From Aliidiomarina sanyensis (GTDB lineage: Bacteria > Pseudomonadota > Gammaproteobacteria > Enterobacterales > Alteromonadaceae), in contig NZ_PIPM01000002.1 of the NCBI RefSeq assembly GCF_003987175.1, positions 269,462 to 333,461 of the forward strand: DNA of 64,000 bases, in the 5' to 3' direction. The notes under the pieces are model-generated. The model did not search any database and had not been told where the DNA came from. It worked only from the letters and a program-made list of their open reading frames with translations. The position numbers were made by a program, and so were the translations under genes. Below are positions 36,107-48,334 of the stretch, one piece after another. Numbering within the stretch: the first letter of the stretch is position 1; every line of letters starts with the position of its first letter.

Positions 36107-38032
36107 TTACAACGGCCAGAAGAACAACAACGCAGGGATTCCAACAGCCACCACAAGAATTTCCACCGGCAAACCGAGTCGCCAATAATCCCCAAACTTA
36201 AATCCACCCGGACCGAGGATCAGGGTGTTATTTTGGTGACCGATGGGCGTCAGGAAGGCACATGAAGCACCGACCGCGACGGCCATCAAATAAGCATCGG
36301 GGTTGACCCCAAGCTGCGCTGACGAGCTCAGGGCAATTGGACACATAACCGCTGCTGTCGCGGCATTGTTCATGACATCAGACAAGAACATGGTTAAGAC
36401 AAGAATTACAACCAAGGCGACCACCGCATTACCGAGGGCCATGTACTCAAGAATAAAGCTTGCAAGGGTATCCGCTGCGCCTGTTTCGGCAAGGGCAAAC
36501 GCAACCGGAATCAAGGCCGCAAGAAGCACCACAACCGACCAATCGATACTCTCATACACCTGCCGCAGCGGAATCACGCGCAGCATCATGATCATGAGGA
36601 CACCCCCAACAAAAGTGACGGCTGCCGGAGCGACGCCAAACGCTGCGAGAGCCACCGCACCAATCATAATGGCCGATGCAAACATCGCGCGTTTCTTGGA
36701 CGGTACTCGGACCGTTCGCTCCGCTAATGGAACACACCCAAAGACGCTGGCAAATTGCGTCAGTGTTTCTGGATCTCCTTGCATCAGTAGCACGCTGCCT
36801 GACTGAATTTTGGTTCGGCGCAAACGGCGAACGCGCTGACTCCCCTCATATGAAATAGCTAACAGGTTAATCCCCATTCGACTCCGGAGACGTAAGTCCG
36901 CAGCAGTATTATTAATAAGCTTGGAGTCCGGCATGACGACCATCTCGACGAGGATAACTTCGCTATTGTCCGAAGCGCGAGGAACAGAATCTGCATCCCC
37001 TCGGCTCGTCACGCTGGTACGTATGCTACTTTTGCCGTAGGCCGTTACCTTTCGGTCAAACCAAGGCGGTCGCTCTTCGAACTCTTCATCCACATGCGGG
37101 GGCACATCCTCTTCATCCTCATCTTTCTCCAGCTCAGGCGGACGGACGTTATCGACTAAGCGTAATCCAAGTACATTTAATGCTTGGCTCAGGGTTTCCG
37201 GTTCGGCTTTGATCACCAGTAGATCGCCTTTGCTCAGGCGTTCAAATCCACGGGTGTTGACCACTTTCATTTTTCCACGAACCAAGCCAATAATCTCCGC
37301 ATCGGATTCCTGCAATGCTTCATCGAGCTCTCGTACCGTGAGTCCTTCTGCTTTCCCACCCTCAATCACACGAACTTCTGTGAGGTATTTTCCAATATCA
37401 AAACCTTCTGCATCGGAGCGCTCACGTTTGGGTACGAGCCGCCAACCCACAATCGCAATAAACACGACACCCACCAACGCGACCAATACGCCAACTGGTG
37501 CAAAATCGAACATTCGGTAACCCTCTCCCAGGGCCTCGGCCCGAATCCCCGAAACAATCAAGTTCGGTGGTGTCCCGATCAAGGTGGTCATGCCCCCAAG
37601 AATCGAACCAAAGGCGACCGGCATCAAAACCCGCCCCGGTGGGATCCCAATTTTGTTCGCAAGTTGAATGGCTATGGGCATAATTAAGGCCATGGCCCCA
37701 ACGTTGTTCATAAATGCTGAAAGAACGGCCGCAAGTCCGGTTAATGAAGCAATGGTTGAAATGACACCGCCGCCGGATGGCGTTAATTTGTGGGTGACCA
37801 CATCAATCGCCCCAGTAATCTGCAAACTTGCACTCAACACTAAAACGGCTGCAACGGTGATGACGGCCGGGTGGCCAAAGCCATAAAAAGCAGTTTCAGG
37901 GGAAACAAGTCCAAGCGGAATGCACACGATCAGCGCGAACAGTGCGACGACATCATGACGCCATTTGCCCCAAATAAAGAGTGCCATGGTCACCAAAAGC
38001 ACAGTGAAGATCTTAATTTCCGGTAAGGTCAT
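36107..38032 (-). CDS. SLC13/DASS-family permease with two RCK_C (TrkA_C) domains
   Basis: The 641-residue protein has membrane helices at both ends: a first half with the GHPAVITVAAVLVLSASLQI and TLIGTPPNLIVSGIRAEALG motifs, and a second with LSDVMNNAATAAVMCPIALS and TPIGHQNNTLILGPGGFKFG. These repeated signatures are those of divalent anion/Na+ symporters. Between them (about residues 205-430) lie two TrkA_C-like regulatory domains (RVIEGGKAEGLTVRELDEAL; VEMVVMPDSKLINNTAADLR). Substrate (dicarboxylate, sulfate or other) is unknown. The start overlaps the aroE stop by 3 bases (ATGA). Confidence 0.88.
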   Translation of the reverse strand: MTLPEIKIFTVLLVTMALFIWGKWRHDVVALFALIVCIPLGLVSPETAFYGFGHPAVITVAAVLVLSASLQITGAIDVVTHKLTPSGGGVISTIASLTGLAAVLSAFMNNVGAMALIMPIAIQLANKIGIPPGRVLMPVAFGSILGGMTTLIGTPPNLIVSGIRAEALGEGYRMFDFAPVGVLVALVGVVFIAIVGWRLVPKRERSDAEGFDIGKYLTEVRVIEGGKAEGLTVRELDEALQESDAEIIGLVRGKMKVVNTRGFERLSKGDLLVIKAEPETLSQALNVLGLRLVDNVRPPELEKDEDEEDVPPHVDEEFEERPPWFDRKVTAYGKSSIRTSVTSRGDADSVPRASDNSEVILVEMVVMPDSKLINNTAADLRLRSRMGINLLAISYEGSQRVRRLRRTKIQSGSVLLMQGDPETLTQFASVFGCVPLAERTVRVPSKKRAMFASAIMIGAVALAAFGVAPAAVTFVGGVLMIMMLRVIPLRQVYESIDWSVVVLLAALIPVAFALAETGAADTLASFILEYMALGNAVVALVVILVLTMFLSDVMNNAATAAVMCPIALSSSAQLGVNPDAYLMAVAVGASCAFLTPIGHQNNTLILGPGGFKFGDYWRLGLPVEILVVAVGIPALLFFWPL

Positions 38033-38913
38033 TGGGCATCCTTTTCGTTCGCTCGGATTGACGCTCTAAGGTCATGTAGGACCGTCGCGCGATCGGGGCG
38101 AAATCCTGTCCATAAATAAAAACTCTCGGCCGCTTGACCGACTAACATGCCCAAGCCATCGGCAATCGGACATTGTTGCTCACTCGCCCACTGCAAAAAC
38201 GGTGTCGGAGCGGCGCCATACACCATGTCATAACAGAATGGTCTGTGCTGCAATATAGCATTCGGCAATGGCGGGCGTTCGCCCTGTAAGCCACTGGAGG
38301 TGGCATTGATGATTACCGCCCAAGGCGTTTCATTCTGGGCTAAGTCACTGAAGGATGATGCAGACACGGGAATTTGGCGGGGATTCGCCCGCTCGCTTTG
38401 CCATACATCCGCGAGACGTTTCGCGCGCTCTAACGTTCGATTTGCGATGACCAGAGTTCGCGGTTCGGCTGCTAATAGTGCTGGAATGACGCCCCGAGCC
38501 GCACCGCCGGCACCAACCAACAAAATATCGGCATCTTTCAAAGCAACGTGCAGATCACATAAATCGACATAGAGCCCAATTCCGTCCGTATTTTCGCCAT
38601 GCCAGCCTTGCTCAGTTCGCACCAAGGTGTTCACGGCTCCCGCAAGCTCTGCTTGAGGGCTTCTCGTCGTGGCAAGCTCCCACGCTAACTCCTTCAGTGG
38701 AACGGTGACATTCGCCCCCATTCCGCCGAGGGCTCGAAAGGCATTGAGCAGCTCCGGAAATTCTCCACGGGATGCTAAAGTCCGCGTATAATGAATCCCA
38801 ACTTGGGGATCCACCATAGACGCCTGCCATTGTTGAGCAAACGCCGAATGAATTTGCGGCGAACGACTATGGGCTATCGGATCGCCAAAAACCGTCAATT
38901 GATAATATTTCAT
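38029..38913 (-). CDS. aroE: Shikimate dehydrogenase (NADP+)
   Basis: AroE reduces 3-dehydroshikimate to shikimate in aromatic amino-acid synthesis. The 294-residue protein has the substrate motif GDPIAHSRSPQIH, the catalytic Lys in NVTVPLKELAWE, NTDGIG, and the nucleotide site VGAGGAARGVIPAL followed by NRTLERAKRLAD. Its start codon faces that of the haemoglobin gene with only 5 bp between them, so 5' regions must overlap. AAGG lies unusually close to the ATG. Confidence 0.95.
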   Translation of the reverse strand: MKYYQLTVFGDPIAHSRSPQIHSAFAQQWQASMVDPQVGIHYTRTLASRGEFPELLNAFRALGGMGANVTVPLKELAWELATTRSPQAELAGAVNTLVRTEQGWHGENTDGIGLYVDLCDLHVALKDADILLVGAGGAARGVIPALLAAEPRTLVIANRTLERAKRLADVWQSERANPRQIPVSASSFSDLAQNETPWAVIINATSSGLQGERPPLPNAILQHRPFCYDMVYGAAPTPFLQWASEQQCPIADGLGMLVGQAAESFYLWTGFRPDRATVLHDLRASIRANEKDAQ

Positions 38914-38918
38914 ACCTT

Positions 38919-39377
38919 ATGAACCGATTCTTCCAACGCTGGCTCGAAAAGTTTCAGTCTGACCACAGAACGCCCGATCCGCAAGTCCTTCCTGCCGATA
39001 ATTCATCAATTTATGCGCAACTTGGAGGTGACCAGGGAGTGCGCGCAATGGCGCATCGCTTCTATCAAATCATGGATGAGGATCCCGAAGTGCATGCGCT
39101 CCGCTCGATCCACCCTGAAGCATTAGCGGGAAGCGAAGACAAGTTTTTTGATTTTCTGAGTGGCTGGTTTGATGGCCCGCAACGCTATGTTGAGAAGTAT
39201 GGGCATCCTATGCTGCGGGCGCGGCACCTGCCATTTCGAATTGATATCGCGATGCGTGACCAATGGCTCCATTGTATTTATCAGACGCTGGACGAACAGG
39301 TTACGGATCCGGTGCTTAAAAATGAATTGCGCCAGCGGTTTACCCGACTGGCGCATCATATGATCAATACCGACTAA
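38919..39377 (+). CDS. Group II truncated haemoglobin (trHbO-like)
   Basis: The 152-residue protein carries a two-over-two globin: YAQLGGDQGVRAMAHRFYQI, the proximal His in RARHLPFRI, and Trp in MRDQWLHCIYQ, the set seen in group II truncated haemoglobins. The first about 30 residues (MNRFFQRWLEKFQSDHRTPD) are an extension beyond the core. No ribosome site is visible before the ATG, and the aroE start is 5 bp away, so the start is uncertain. Roles of relatives are in oxygen, NO or peroxide handling. Confidence 0.9.
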   Translation: MNRFFQRWLEKFQSDHRTPDPQVLPADNSSIYAQLGGDQGVRAMAHRFYQIMDEDPEVHALRSIHPEALAGSEDKFFDFLSGWFDGPQRYVEKYGHPMLRARHLPFRIDIAMRDQWLHCIYQTLDEQVTDPVLKNELRQRFTRLAHHMINTD

Positions 39378-39403
39378 GATATTAGAGCGGTGTCGACGCC
39401 CGA

Positions 39404-40048
39404 TTATGCTTTTGCTTTTTGCTTCTCAATGCGCGCTTTACGCCCTGCAAATCCGCTTTTTGTCTTATCGTCTAAACCAAAACGAATAGCGGCTTCGCAC
39501 ACAGCGATCGCGCCATCAAACTCACCATCTTCCGCCAACAAGTTTGCGTAATTTTGGAACGTCGCCACGTGCGGCAGCTTACCACCGTTGGCCTTTTTCA
39601 GTGGTTTGCTGATTGCACCAAACTCATCCACATGGCGTTGTGAATAGACTTTGCAAAGTGCACGCGTTGCTGCATCATCACGATTCTTATAACTTGCTTC
39701 CGTGATGGTTTGGTACAAGCGATGACGAGCGACTGGATCCTTTTCATGTTCGAGCGCTGCAATGGATTGTTCAAGTTCAGGAGGTACGTCAGCCGCTAAG
39801 GGCGAAGGAGCCGTTTGACTCTCGCCTTTGATGACAGGTTCTGCTTTCGGCCGTGCTGCAGACTTTTCTGTTTCGCTGGGCTCTGGACTTGGTGGCGCAG
39901 AAACCTTGGTGTCTTGCTTCGGCGGTTTAGCTGCCTTTGCCGCAGGTGCAACTGGTTTGCTCTCCGATGCACCCTCTGTTTTTGATTTTCGCACCGCGAT
40001 GATCGCGATCACAACAACCGCAACAACGATAAGAAATAAGATTTCCAC
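39404..40048 (-). CDS. Unknown membrane-anchored protein with TPR-like C-terminal domain
   Basis: I do not recognise a named family. The 214-residue product has an N-terminal membrane helix (MEILFLIVVAVVVIAIIAV), a low-complexity Pro/Ala/Lys/Glu linker (about 22-85) and a helical C-terminal domain with TPR-like segments (EKDPVARHRLYQTITEASYK; NYANLLAEDGEFDGAIAVCE). The start follows a GAGGATA-type site. Convergent with the haemoglobin gene; coding bias looks like its neighbours. Confidence 0.75.
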   Translation of the reverse strand: MEILFLIVVAVVVIAIIAVRKSKTEGASESKPVAPAAKAAKPPKQDTKVSAPPSPEPSETEKSAARPKAEPVIKGESQTAPSPLAADVPPELEQSIAALEHEKDPVARHRLYQTITEASYKNRDDAATRALCKVYSQRHVDEFGAISKPLKKANGGKLPHVATFQNYANLLAEDGEFDGAIAVCEAAIRFGLDDKTKSGFAGRKARIEKQKAKA

Positions 40049-40161
40049 GAGTATCCTCTGCTTCGTTTATTTTTTATGCAAAACAGCATAATAGCAAAGC
40101 GACGCCCTGACAAGGCTTGTGGCCCACGAGGATTTATGACCGCCGGCCGGCGAATGCGCTA

Positions 40162-41669
<1,508 letters not shown>

Positions 41670-41718
41670 GGAGCCCTCTTCCACGATTTTCGCCTCGCGA
41701 TCAATAAAACTGAGGCTA

Positions 41719-42279
41719 TTATACGGATTCTTGCCGGTGGCCGCAGGACTTTTGCGGGCAACGGAGGTAGGGTCCATCCGCGCCTTCCCGCTCGACCATG
41801 ACGGCCCAACCGCATGCAGGACAGGCAATCGGCTTGGGGGGCTCGTTTAATGCGTATTCACATTTGGGATAACGATTACAGGCGTAGAACAGGCTCCCTC
41901 GCTTGGATGCTCGTTGCACAAGGGTTCCTTGCTGACAGGAAGGACACGCAATCCCCGGTTCTGCCGATTTCGGCGCGCTCGGATCCAGCATAAAATGACA
42001 GGTGGGAAAACCACTGCAACCAATAAAGAAGCCGTATCGGCCTTTTTTGAGCAGCAACTCCATCCCACATTCTGGGCAATGCTCGCCGGGTAACGGCTCC
42101 GGCTCAAAATCACCGGTTTCATGCAATGATTGGGTATAGGAACATGTGGGGTAAGCTGTGCAACCCCAGAACGAATGATGCCCAGAATGTTTGAGTGTCA
42201 CCGGATTTGCACAAAGCGGACAAGGCTCGTCGCGCTCATTTTTACGATCCGGCGCGTCAAAAAGGTGTGATGGAGTCAT
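41719..42279 (-). CDS. Topoisomerase I-type zinc-finger protein (YrdD-like)
   Basis: The 186-residue protein is made of four topoisomerase C4 zinc fingers: CPLC...C..YPTC (20-46), CPEC...C..FPTC, CPSC...C..YPKC, CPAC...C. It has no topoisomerase catalytic domain. Similar stand-alone proteins (YrdD) lie beside tsaC and smg in other gammaproteobacteria; a role in nucleic acid binding is assumed, not shown. Confidence 0.88.
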   Translation of the reverse strand: MTPSHLFDAPDRKNERDEPCPLCANPVTLKHSGHHSFWGCTAYPTCSYTQSLHETGDFEPEPLPGEHCPECGMELLLKKGRYGFFIGCSGFPTCHFMLDPSAPKSAEPGIACPSCQQGTLVQRASKRGSLFYACNRYPKCEYALNEPPKPIACPACGWAVMVEREGADGPYLRCPQKSCGHRQESV

Positions 42280-42293
42280 CAGGGGCCCTGCGT

Positions 42294-42770
42294 TTAGTGC
42301 ATGAAACCCTGCGGCTCTTCGAACAACAAGTCTTCCATCTGAGAATATGCATCCTCACGACCTGGCACATTAAATAGCACCATGAGAATTACCCACTTCA
42401 TATCATCCAGACAGAATTGCGGTGTATCGAGCTCCATCACTCGATCTATCACCATTTCGCGTGTGGTGAAATCGAGTACACCGATTTGCTCTAAATACAT
42501 TAAAAAACCACGTGACTGGACGTCGAGACGTGCCAGCTCTTCGGGAGTGTATACACGAAATGAGGCCACTGGGGCCGCCTGCGTTAAGTAAGGAGTGTCC
42601 TTACTGTCTTGCAGTTCTGCCAAACGCTCTAACCACGCAAGTGCTTTATTGATTTCCTGTTCATGGAAACCAGCACGGGTCAACTCGTCAGTCAGTTCAT
42701 CGTGGTCCACTACCACTTCCATTTCAGAATGGACGTAGTTTTCAAAGAGGTACATGAGAATCTCGAACAT
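42294..42770 (-). CDS. smg: Smg family protein (DUF494)
   Basis: Start at 42770 ([16 protein letters not shown]) with AGGAG just upstream gives 158 residues, the usual Smg size; the frame extends 17 codons further into dprA. The sequence is helical and acidic, with [20 protein letters not shown] near the C-terminus, a Smg hallmark. Function is unknown, but smg next to dprA is a widely conserved pair. It starts 5 bp after the dprA stop. Confidence 0.93.
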   Translation of the reverse strand: MFEILMYLFENYVHSEMEVVVDHDELTDELTRAGFHEQEINKALAWLERLAELQDSKDTPYLTQAAPVASFRVYTPEELARLDVQSRGFLMYLEQIGVLDFTTREMVIDRVMELDTPQFCLDDMKWVILMVLFNVPGREDAYSQMEDLLFEEPQGFMH

Positions 42771-42775
42771 AACTC

Positions 42776-43888
42776 CTACCTCCTCACCCTGACGTAACCG
42801 CCAGGTACTTGCTTGATCCACCCACCCAACTCGAGACTGATGAGCTGGTTCACTACTTCTGAGACCCCGAGTTCGCTCCGCTCGAGGAGCACTTCAAACG
42901 AGGTGGTCTCAAAATCCACGTTAGCTAATAAATGGGGGTTTGCCAACCCTGTTTCAAGAAATTTCCCACCGTTTTCACAAAAATTCTCAACTTCTCCATG
43001 ATTGCCCTGTAGCAAGCAACCTTGGGCTGGGTAGTCCGCGAGCACGTCCTCGGCACAGGTCACTAATTGTGCTCCTTGCTGAATAAGTCGGTGACAACCC
43101 TGCACCATCGGATTCATCAAAGAACCGGGAACCGCGTAAATATTTCGGTTCTGATCGATGGCATGCTGAGCCGATTGTAACGAACCACTGTGAAGTCCGG
43201 CCTCAACCACCAATAGACCTTGGCTTAGTCCAGTAATAATACGGTTTCGACGAGGAAATTGTTCAATTCGCGGTGGCGTGCCCGGTAGATACTCGCTCAC
43301 CAAGAGGCCCTTTTCACGCATCTGATAATATAAGGGACGATTTCGCGCAGGATAGATCCGATCGATTCCACACCCCAGCACCCCGATACTTGCCCCTGCC
43401 ACATCTAAAGCCGATCGATGGGCGACCGCATCGATTCCCATGGCCATTCCGCTAACCAAACAGACCCCAGCGCGAGCCAAAGGCCGACACAGCTCCTCAG
43501 CGACAGCGAGTCCCGCGGGAGTTGCATGGCGGCTGCCAACCACGCCCAGAGACGGGTGCGCGAGTATACCTGAATCACCGCTTAGAAACAGCACCAGCGG
43601 TGGAGCATGGATCGCACGGAGGGCGGTCGGATATTCGGGGCATAAGAAGGTCAAGATACTGTGACGGTCATTATCGTCGAGCCAGCGGATCACGGTTTCA
43701 AAATGCCCCGCAGCAAGCTCGGGAAGCTGAATCGCCAACGAATGCGGGATCCTTAGCTTTTCGCGTGTTTGAGCCTGCTCGTCCCTCTCATTCTGCGCGC
43801 GCCATTCACGTTGCAGCACAGCGGAAGCGCAGTGCAGTTGCAACCACTGCATGAGTTCATCCGGTTGAATTGTTTCAGCGTAAACCAT
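42776..43888 (-). CDS. dprA: DNA-processing protein DprA (Smf)
   Basis: DprA protects incoming single-stranded DNA and loads RecA during natural transformation. The start at 43888 ([12 protein letters not shown]) with AAGGA 7 nt upstream gives 370 residues; the longer frame runs into the def promoter region. The Rossmann-like core is clear: [54 protein letters not shown]-terminal winged-helix-like part follows ([20 protein letters not shown]). Divergent from def. Confidence 0.93.
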   Translation of the reverse strand: MVYAETIQPDELMQWLQLHCASAVLQREWRAQNERDEQAQTREKLRIPHSLAIQLPELAAGHFETVIRWLDDNDRHSILTFLCPEYPTALRAIHAPPLVLFLSGDSGILAHPSLGVVGSRHATPAGLAVAEELCRPLARAGVCLVSGMAMGIDAVAHRSALDVAGASIGVLGCGIDRIYPARNRPLYYQMREKGLLVSEYLPGTPPRIEQFPRRNRIITGLSQGLLVVEAGLHSGSLQSAQHAIDQNRNIYAVPGSLMNPMVQGCHRLIQQGAQLVTCAEDVLADYPAQGCLLQGNHGEVENFCENGGKFLETGLANPHLLANVDFETTSFEVLLERSELGVSEVVNQLISLELGGWIKQVPGGYVRVRR

Positions 43889-44051
43889 AAAGCGTCCTTG
43901 CGGTTTTAAAGGCCGAGTAAAGCCGGCCAAGAGCCTGCAAGATATCTGTGAAAATCCAGTTTGGGACAAGGGAAAACCTGTCTTTTCAGCCAGAATCCCG
44001 TTAAAATTAAAGATCCCGGATCGGTATAGGTAAACGAGGTAGAAAATTAGT

Positions 44052-44564
44052 ATGGCGACGATGACCATCTTAAAATATCCAGATGAGCGCTTGCGGACCG
44101 TGGCAAAGCCAGTTGAATCGGTCGATGACGCCTTGCGCCAAACCATCGACGATATGTTTGAGACGATGTATGAGTCTCAAGGTGTCGGTCTCGCAGCAAC
44201 TCAAGTAAACGTGCATCAACGGTTCTTCATTGCGGACTGTGGTGACGAGAAACCAGAACCCCTAGTCTTTATTAATCCGGAAATTATTGAACAAGAGGGT
44301 CACTTCGAGAACGAAGAAGGGTGCCTGAGTTTCCCCGGTGTTTACGCCAAAGTTGAGCGTGCCGGAAAAATCAAGGTTCGCGCTTTGGATCGGAATGGTG
44401 AAACTTTTGAACGGGAAGCCGAGGGACTGCTGTGTATTTGTATCCAGCACGAACTGGATCACCTCAATGGCAAATTATTCGTCGACTATTTATCACCACT
44501 CAAACGCGACCGCATTCGCAAGAAATTAGAAAAAGAAGCGCGCATCGCCGCGAAAATGGCTTAA
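44052..44564 (+). CDS. def: Peptide deformylase
   Basis: Def removes the formyl group from nascent proteins. The 170-residue protein has all three metal/active-site motifs: GVGLAATQ (44-51), EGCLS (89-93, Cys ligand C91) and HELDH (133-137). It is first in the operon def-fmt-rsmB-trkA and divergent from dprA, with GAGGTAGAAAATTAGT before the start. Confidence 0.97.
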   Translation: MATMTILKYPDERLRTVAKPVESVDDALRQTIDDMFETMYESQGVGLAATQVNVHQRFFIADCGDEKPEPLVFINPEIIEQEGHFENEEGCLSFPGVYAKVERAGKIKVRALDRNGETFEREAEGLLCICIQHELDHLNGKLFVDYLSPLKRDRIRKKLEKEARIAAKMA

Positions 44565-44576
44565 GGAATCAATCAC

Positions 44577-45536
44577 GTGCGTGTACTTTTTGCGGGGACT
44601 CCTGACTTCGCGGCGCGGCATCTCCAAGCGCTGCTCGATACCAGTGACATGGAGGTTGTTGGTGTTTACACCCAGCCTGATCGTCCCGCTGGTCGTGGCA
44701 AAAAACTCCAAGCCAGCGCCGTCAAAGAGCTAGCACTCAAACATGATGTTCCTGTTGAGCAACCGGAGTCATTAAAGTCGGCTGAGGCGCAGGCACAGCT
44801 CGCGGCGTATCAGGCAGATATCATGGTGGTGGTCGCCTACGGTCTGTTGCTCCCTAAAGCTGTTTTGGACACACCACGATTAGGATGTGTCAACGTCCAC
44901 GGTTCCTTGCTGCCTCGTTGGCGAGGTGCCGCACCGATTCAACGGGCGATTTGGGCCGGTGACCTTGAAACGGGTGTCACGATTATGCAAATGGATGAAG
45001 GGCTTGATACGGGTCCGATGCTTGCCAAAGCGCACCTTTTAATCTGTAAAACCGACACCAGCGCCTCTTTGTATGAAAAACTTGCACGGCTCGGCCCCCC
45101 GACGCTCATCGAAACACTGCGGGCAATGAATACGGGAGATATTCGTGCGGTTCCGCAAGAAGACAAGCAAGCCACTTACGCTAAGAAGCTGACGAAAGCT
45201 GAAGGAGAAATCGATTGGCATGAATCTGCGGCCTTTTTGGAACGCTGCGTTCGGGCCTTCAATCCATGGCCTGGTTCGAGCTTCCTATTTCATGGCGAGC
45301 CAATCAAAGTATGGGCTTCCACCGTATTGGAACACCCCAAGGAGGCCCCGCCCGGAACCATTTTGCGGGCCGACAAACATGGCATCTTGATTAAATGCGG
45401 TGATAAAGCGTTGAATCTTGAACGATTGCAACCACCCGGTAAAAAGCCGATGTCGGCTGCCGATCTGTTAAATGCTCGCCGAGAGCAGTTTATGCCCGGA
45501 CTCGTGTTGACCAATAAACTGGTGCGTGATGAGTAA
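44577..45536 (+). CDS. fmt: Methionyl-tRNA formyltransferase
   Basis: Fmt formylates initiator Met-tRNA. The 319-residue protein begins [20 protein letters not shown] from a GTG start with AAGGAA upstream. Catalytic residues N106, H108 and D144 are in [20 protein letters not shown] and EGLDTGPML. It lies 12 bp after def and overlaps rsmB by 8 bp. Confidence 0.97.
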   Translation: MRVLFAGTPDFAARHLQALLDTSDMEVVGVYTQPDRPAGRGKKLQASAVKELALKHDVPVEQPESLKSAEAQAQLAAYQADIMVVVAYGLLLPKAVLDTPRLGCVNVHGSLLPRWRGAAPIQRAIWAGDLETGVTIMQMDEGLDTGPMLAKAHLLICKTDTSASLYEKLARLGPPTLIETLRAMNTGDIRAVPQEDKQATYAKKLTKAEGEIDWHESAAFLERCVRAFNPWPGSSFLFHGEPIKVWASTVLEHPKEAPPGTILRADKHGILIKCGDKALNLERLQPPGKKPMSAADLLNARREQFMPGLVLTNKLVRDE

Positions 45537-46860
45537 GCCCGGCGCTGCCCGTGCAGCGGCGGCCAAAGCGCTGTTTGATGTGTTACACGAAGGGCGGTCG
45601 CTTAATCAAGCGCTTCCAGAAGCAAGTCAGACCCTCACGCCTGCGGATAGGGCGTTCTGCCAAGCCATGTGTTTCCAAGTCTTACGCGCTCTGCCGAGCT
45701 ACGAATGGTTTGTAAATCAGCTCCTCGCGAAACCGCTTAAGAGCAAAGTACGTATCGTTCACTATGTTCTATTGGTTGGTATTTGCCAGCTCCGCGACCT
45801 TCGAACACCGGCACATGCCGCAGTAGGTGAAACCGTAAATGCGATGCCGCTGCTGAAACAAAAAGCATTACAAGGCCTCGTGAACGGTGTACTGCGAAAC
45901 TTTCAGCGTCAGCAAGCGTCACTCGAAGCCCGGCTCGCGTCTGATCAGCAGAAAAGTGCCTCATTGCGAACGCAACATCCGGGCTGGTTGCAGAAGCGCT
46001 TGGAGCGAGCGTATCCGGACCAATGGGAGCGCATTTGTGAAGCCAACAATCAACCGGCTCCGCTGTGGCTTCGCATTAATTTGCAACACACCTCACGCGA
46101 CGCGTATCTCGATTTGCTGCAAGCACAAGGCATCGACGCAATAACGGACCAACAACTTCCTACGGCAATTGCCCTACAAAAAGCAGGCGATGTGACTGCC
46201 CTTCCTGGGTTTGCTGAGGGCTGGGTCTCGGTCCAAGATCGGTCCGCTCAGTTCGCTGCCGTGCTGCTTGACGCCCAACCCGGCGAACGGGTGCTTGATG
46301 CCTGTTCAGCACCCGGAGGAAAAACCGTTCATATACTCGAGCGCACGCCCGAACTGCAAGTCGATGCGATGGATCATGACGCCACGCGACTGCAACGAGT
46401 CGCACAAAATCTCGCGCGAATGGGATTTAGCGCGCAGATTATCTGCGGTGATGCGGCCGATCCCACATCATGGTGGGATGGAACCCTTTACGACAGAATT
46501 TTACTCGATGCCCCGTGCTCAGCAACCGGGGTTATTCGTCGCCATCCGGATATCAAGTGGCTACGACGCGACGCAGATATTGATGCCTTGGTGAATCTAC
46601 AAAAGCAAATCCTGCGCGCGCAATGGGCACTTTTAAAGCCCGGGGGTCGATTACTCTATGCGACTTGTTCCGTCTTGCCGCAAGAAAATGAGCTGCAAAT
46701 CATCGAGTTTTTGGAGGATGAACCCACGGCCCGCGTGGTGCCCATTGAACATGCACAGGGGCACGGCTGGCAGCTACTCCCTTCCTCTCTTCTCGCTGAT
46801 GGTCATGGCGGAGATGGTTTTTATTACTGTCTCCTCGAAAAATCGACAGATAAGGCGTAA
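45529..46860 (+). CDS. rsmB: 16S rRNA (cytosine(967)-C(5))-methyltransferase RsmB
   Basis: RsmB (Sun/Fmu) methylates C967 of 16S rRNA. The ATG at 45529 is taken over the adjacent GTG at 45526. The 443-residue protein has an N-terminal NusB-like helical domain (to about 140) and an SAM methyltransferase domain with [16 protein letters not shown], the conserved Cys in [18 protein letters not shown] and the catalytic Cys in [14 protein letters not shown]. It overlaps the end of fmt. Confidence 0.96.
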   Translation: MSKPGAARAAAAKALFDVLHEGRSLNQALPEASQTLTPADRAFCQAMCFQVLRALPSYEWFVNQLLAKPLKSKVRIVHYVLLVGICQLRDLRTPAHAAVGETVNAMPLLKQKALQGLVNGVLRNFQRQQASLEARLASDQQKSASLRTQHPGWLQKRLERAYPDQWERICEANNQPAPLWLRINLQHTSRDAYLDLLQAQGIDAITDQQLPTAIALQKAGDVTALPGFAEGWVSVQDRSAQFAAVLLDAQPGERVLDACSAPGGKTVHILERTPELQVDAMDHDATRLQRVAQNLARMGFSAQIICGDAADPTSWWDGTLYDRILLDAPCSATGVIRRHPDIKWLRRDADIDALVNLQKQILRAQWALLKPGGRLLYATCSVLPQENELQIIEFLEDEPTARVVPIEHAQGHGWQLLPSSLLADGHGGDGFYYCLLEKSTDKA

Positions 46861-46896
46861 GCTGAAGACAAATAAGAACAAAGGTGCGCTGCCGGG

Positions 46897-48276
46897 ATGA
46901 AGAAGATAATTATCGTGGGTGCTGGGCAAGTGGGGGCAACACTAGCCGAGAGTCTAGTCAGTGAGCGGAATGAAATTACCGTTGTCGACCCTGATCGCAA
47001 CATGCTCAACGAGCTTCAAGATAAATACGATCTCCGAGTGATTCAGGGCAATGGCGCCCATCCTGATGTCTTGCGCAGTGCGGGTGCAGATGACGCGGAT
47101 ATGCTCGTCGCTGTCAGCAGCCTTGATGAAGTCAACATGCTGGCCTGTCAGGTTGCGCACAGTATCTTTAACTGCCCCTTGAAAATAGCGCGTATCCGAT
47201 CCGAGCAATACACCAAATATCATGACCGACTATTTCGCAAAGAACAGTTGCCCGTCGATCATATCATTTCCCCCGAGCAGCTCGTCACCGGTTACATCAA
47301 GCGGCTTATCGATTACCCCGGTGCGCTCCAAGTTCTTGAGTTTGCTGACGGGAAGGTGAGTCTCGTTGCCGTTCGGGCATCTTACGGGGGCAAATTGGTG
47401 GGCCATGCAATTGCTGCACTTCGGAAACATATCCCGAACATTGATACACGGGTTGCGGCAATTTTTCGTCAGGGCCGCCCGATTCGCCCGCTTGGTAGCA
47501 CCATTATCGAAGCCGATGATGAAGTGTTTTTCGTTGCTGATACACAGCACATTCGTGCCGTTATGGATGAGTTGCAACCCCGCGAGGCCCACTATAAGCG
47601 CGTGATGATTGTCGGCGGTGGAAATATTGGTGCAGGGCTTGCCCGCCAGCTAGAAGACACCCATCGATTGAAGCTGATCGAACTCAGCTTGCATCGTGCC
47701 GAAGAATTGAGTGCGCAATTCGACAAAACACTCGTCCTGCATGGCGACGCCTCGGATCAACAGATGTTGAGTGAAGAACGGATTGAAGACATTGATGTAT
47801 TCATCGCGGTCACGAACGATGATGAAGCGAATATCATGTCCGCCCTACTCGCCAAGCGAATGGGTGCCAAAAAGACCATGGTCTTGATTCAACGCAGCGC
47901 TTACGTTGATTTAGTTCAGGGCGGCGATATCGATGTTGCCATCTCGCCTCAACAAGCAACAATTTCTGCTTTGTTGCGGCACATTCACCGGAGTGACTTT
48001 GCAAATGCATACTCCCTTCGTCGAGGGGCTGCGGAGGCCATTGAAGCAGTCGCTCGAGGAGATGAAAACACCTCCCAGGTTGTCGGGCGTGAGATTGGAG
48101 CGCTGAAGTTACCTCCGGGTACCACGATTGGAGCCGTGGTGCGAGGCACTGAAGTATTGATTGCTCACGACGACACCCTCATCCAAGCAGATGACCATGT
48201 GATTCTCTTTTTGGTGGATAAGAAATACGTCAGCGAAATTGAGCGGCTATTTGCGCCCGGAGCACTTTACTTCTAA
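46897..48276 (+). CDS. trkA: Trk system K+ uptake regulatory protein TrkA
   Basis: TrkA is the cytoplasmic NAD(H)-binding gating ring of the Trk potassium transporter. The 459-residue protein holds two RCK units: Rossmann motifs [13 protein letters not shown] (about 8-20) and [15 protein letters not shown] (about 235-249), each followed by a TrkA_C domain. It is the last gene of the def operon, convergent with trkH, its membrane partner. Confidence 0.97.
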   Translation: MKKIIIVGAGQVGATLAESLVSERNEITVVDPDRNMLNELQDKYDLRVIQGNGAHPDVLRSAGADDADMLVAVSSLDEVNMLACQVAHSIFNCPLKIARIRSEQYTKYHDRLFRKEQLPVDHIISPEQLVTGYIKRLIDYPGALQVLEFADGKVSLVAVRASYGGKLVGHAIAALRKHIPNIDTRVAAIFRQGRPIRPLGSTIIEADDEVFFVADTQHIRAVMDELQPREAHYKRVMIVGGGNIGAGLARQLEDTHRLKLIELSLHRAEELSAQFDKTLVLHGDASDQQMLSEERIEDIDVFIAVTNDDEANIMSALLAKRMGAKKTMVLIQRSAYVDLVQGGDIDVAISPQQATISALLRHIHRSDFANAYSLRRGAAEAIEAVARGDENTSQVVGREIGALKLPPGTTIGAVVRGTEVLIAHDDTLIQADDHVILFLVDKKYVSEIERLFAPGALYF

Positions 48277-48292
48277 GACCTTTGTTGGATGG

Positions 48293-48319
48293 AGGCGCCC
48301 CAAGCTAAGGCGCCTTCTT
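48293..48319. terminator. Hairpin between trkA and trkH
   Basis: AGGCGCC (48293-48299) and GGCGCCT (48309-48315) form a 7-bp stem with a 9-nt loop, followed by TCTT on the plus strand. The T-tract is weak but the place between convergent genes supports termination. Confidence 0.65.
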
Positions 48320-48334
48320 AAAACAGATGGCCGC

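Noticed and set aside
43889..44146. N-terminal extension of dprA with a hydrophobic segment
   Set aside because: No family similarity, overlaps the def upstream region, and a good ribosome site marks the internal start at 43888.
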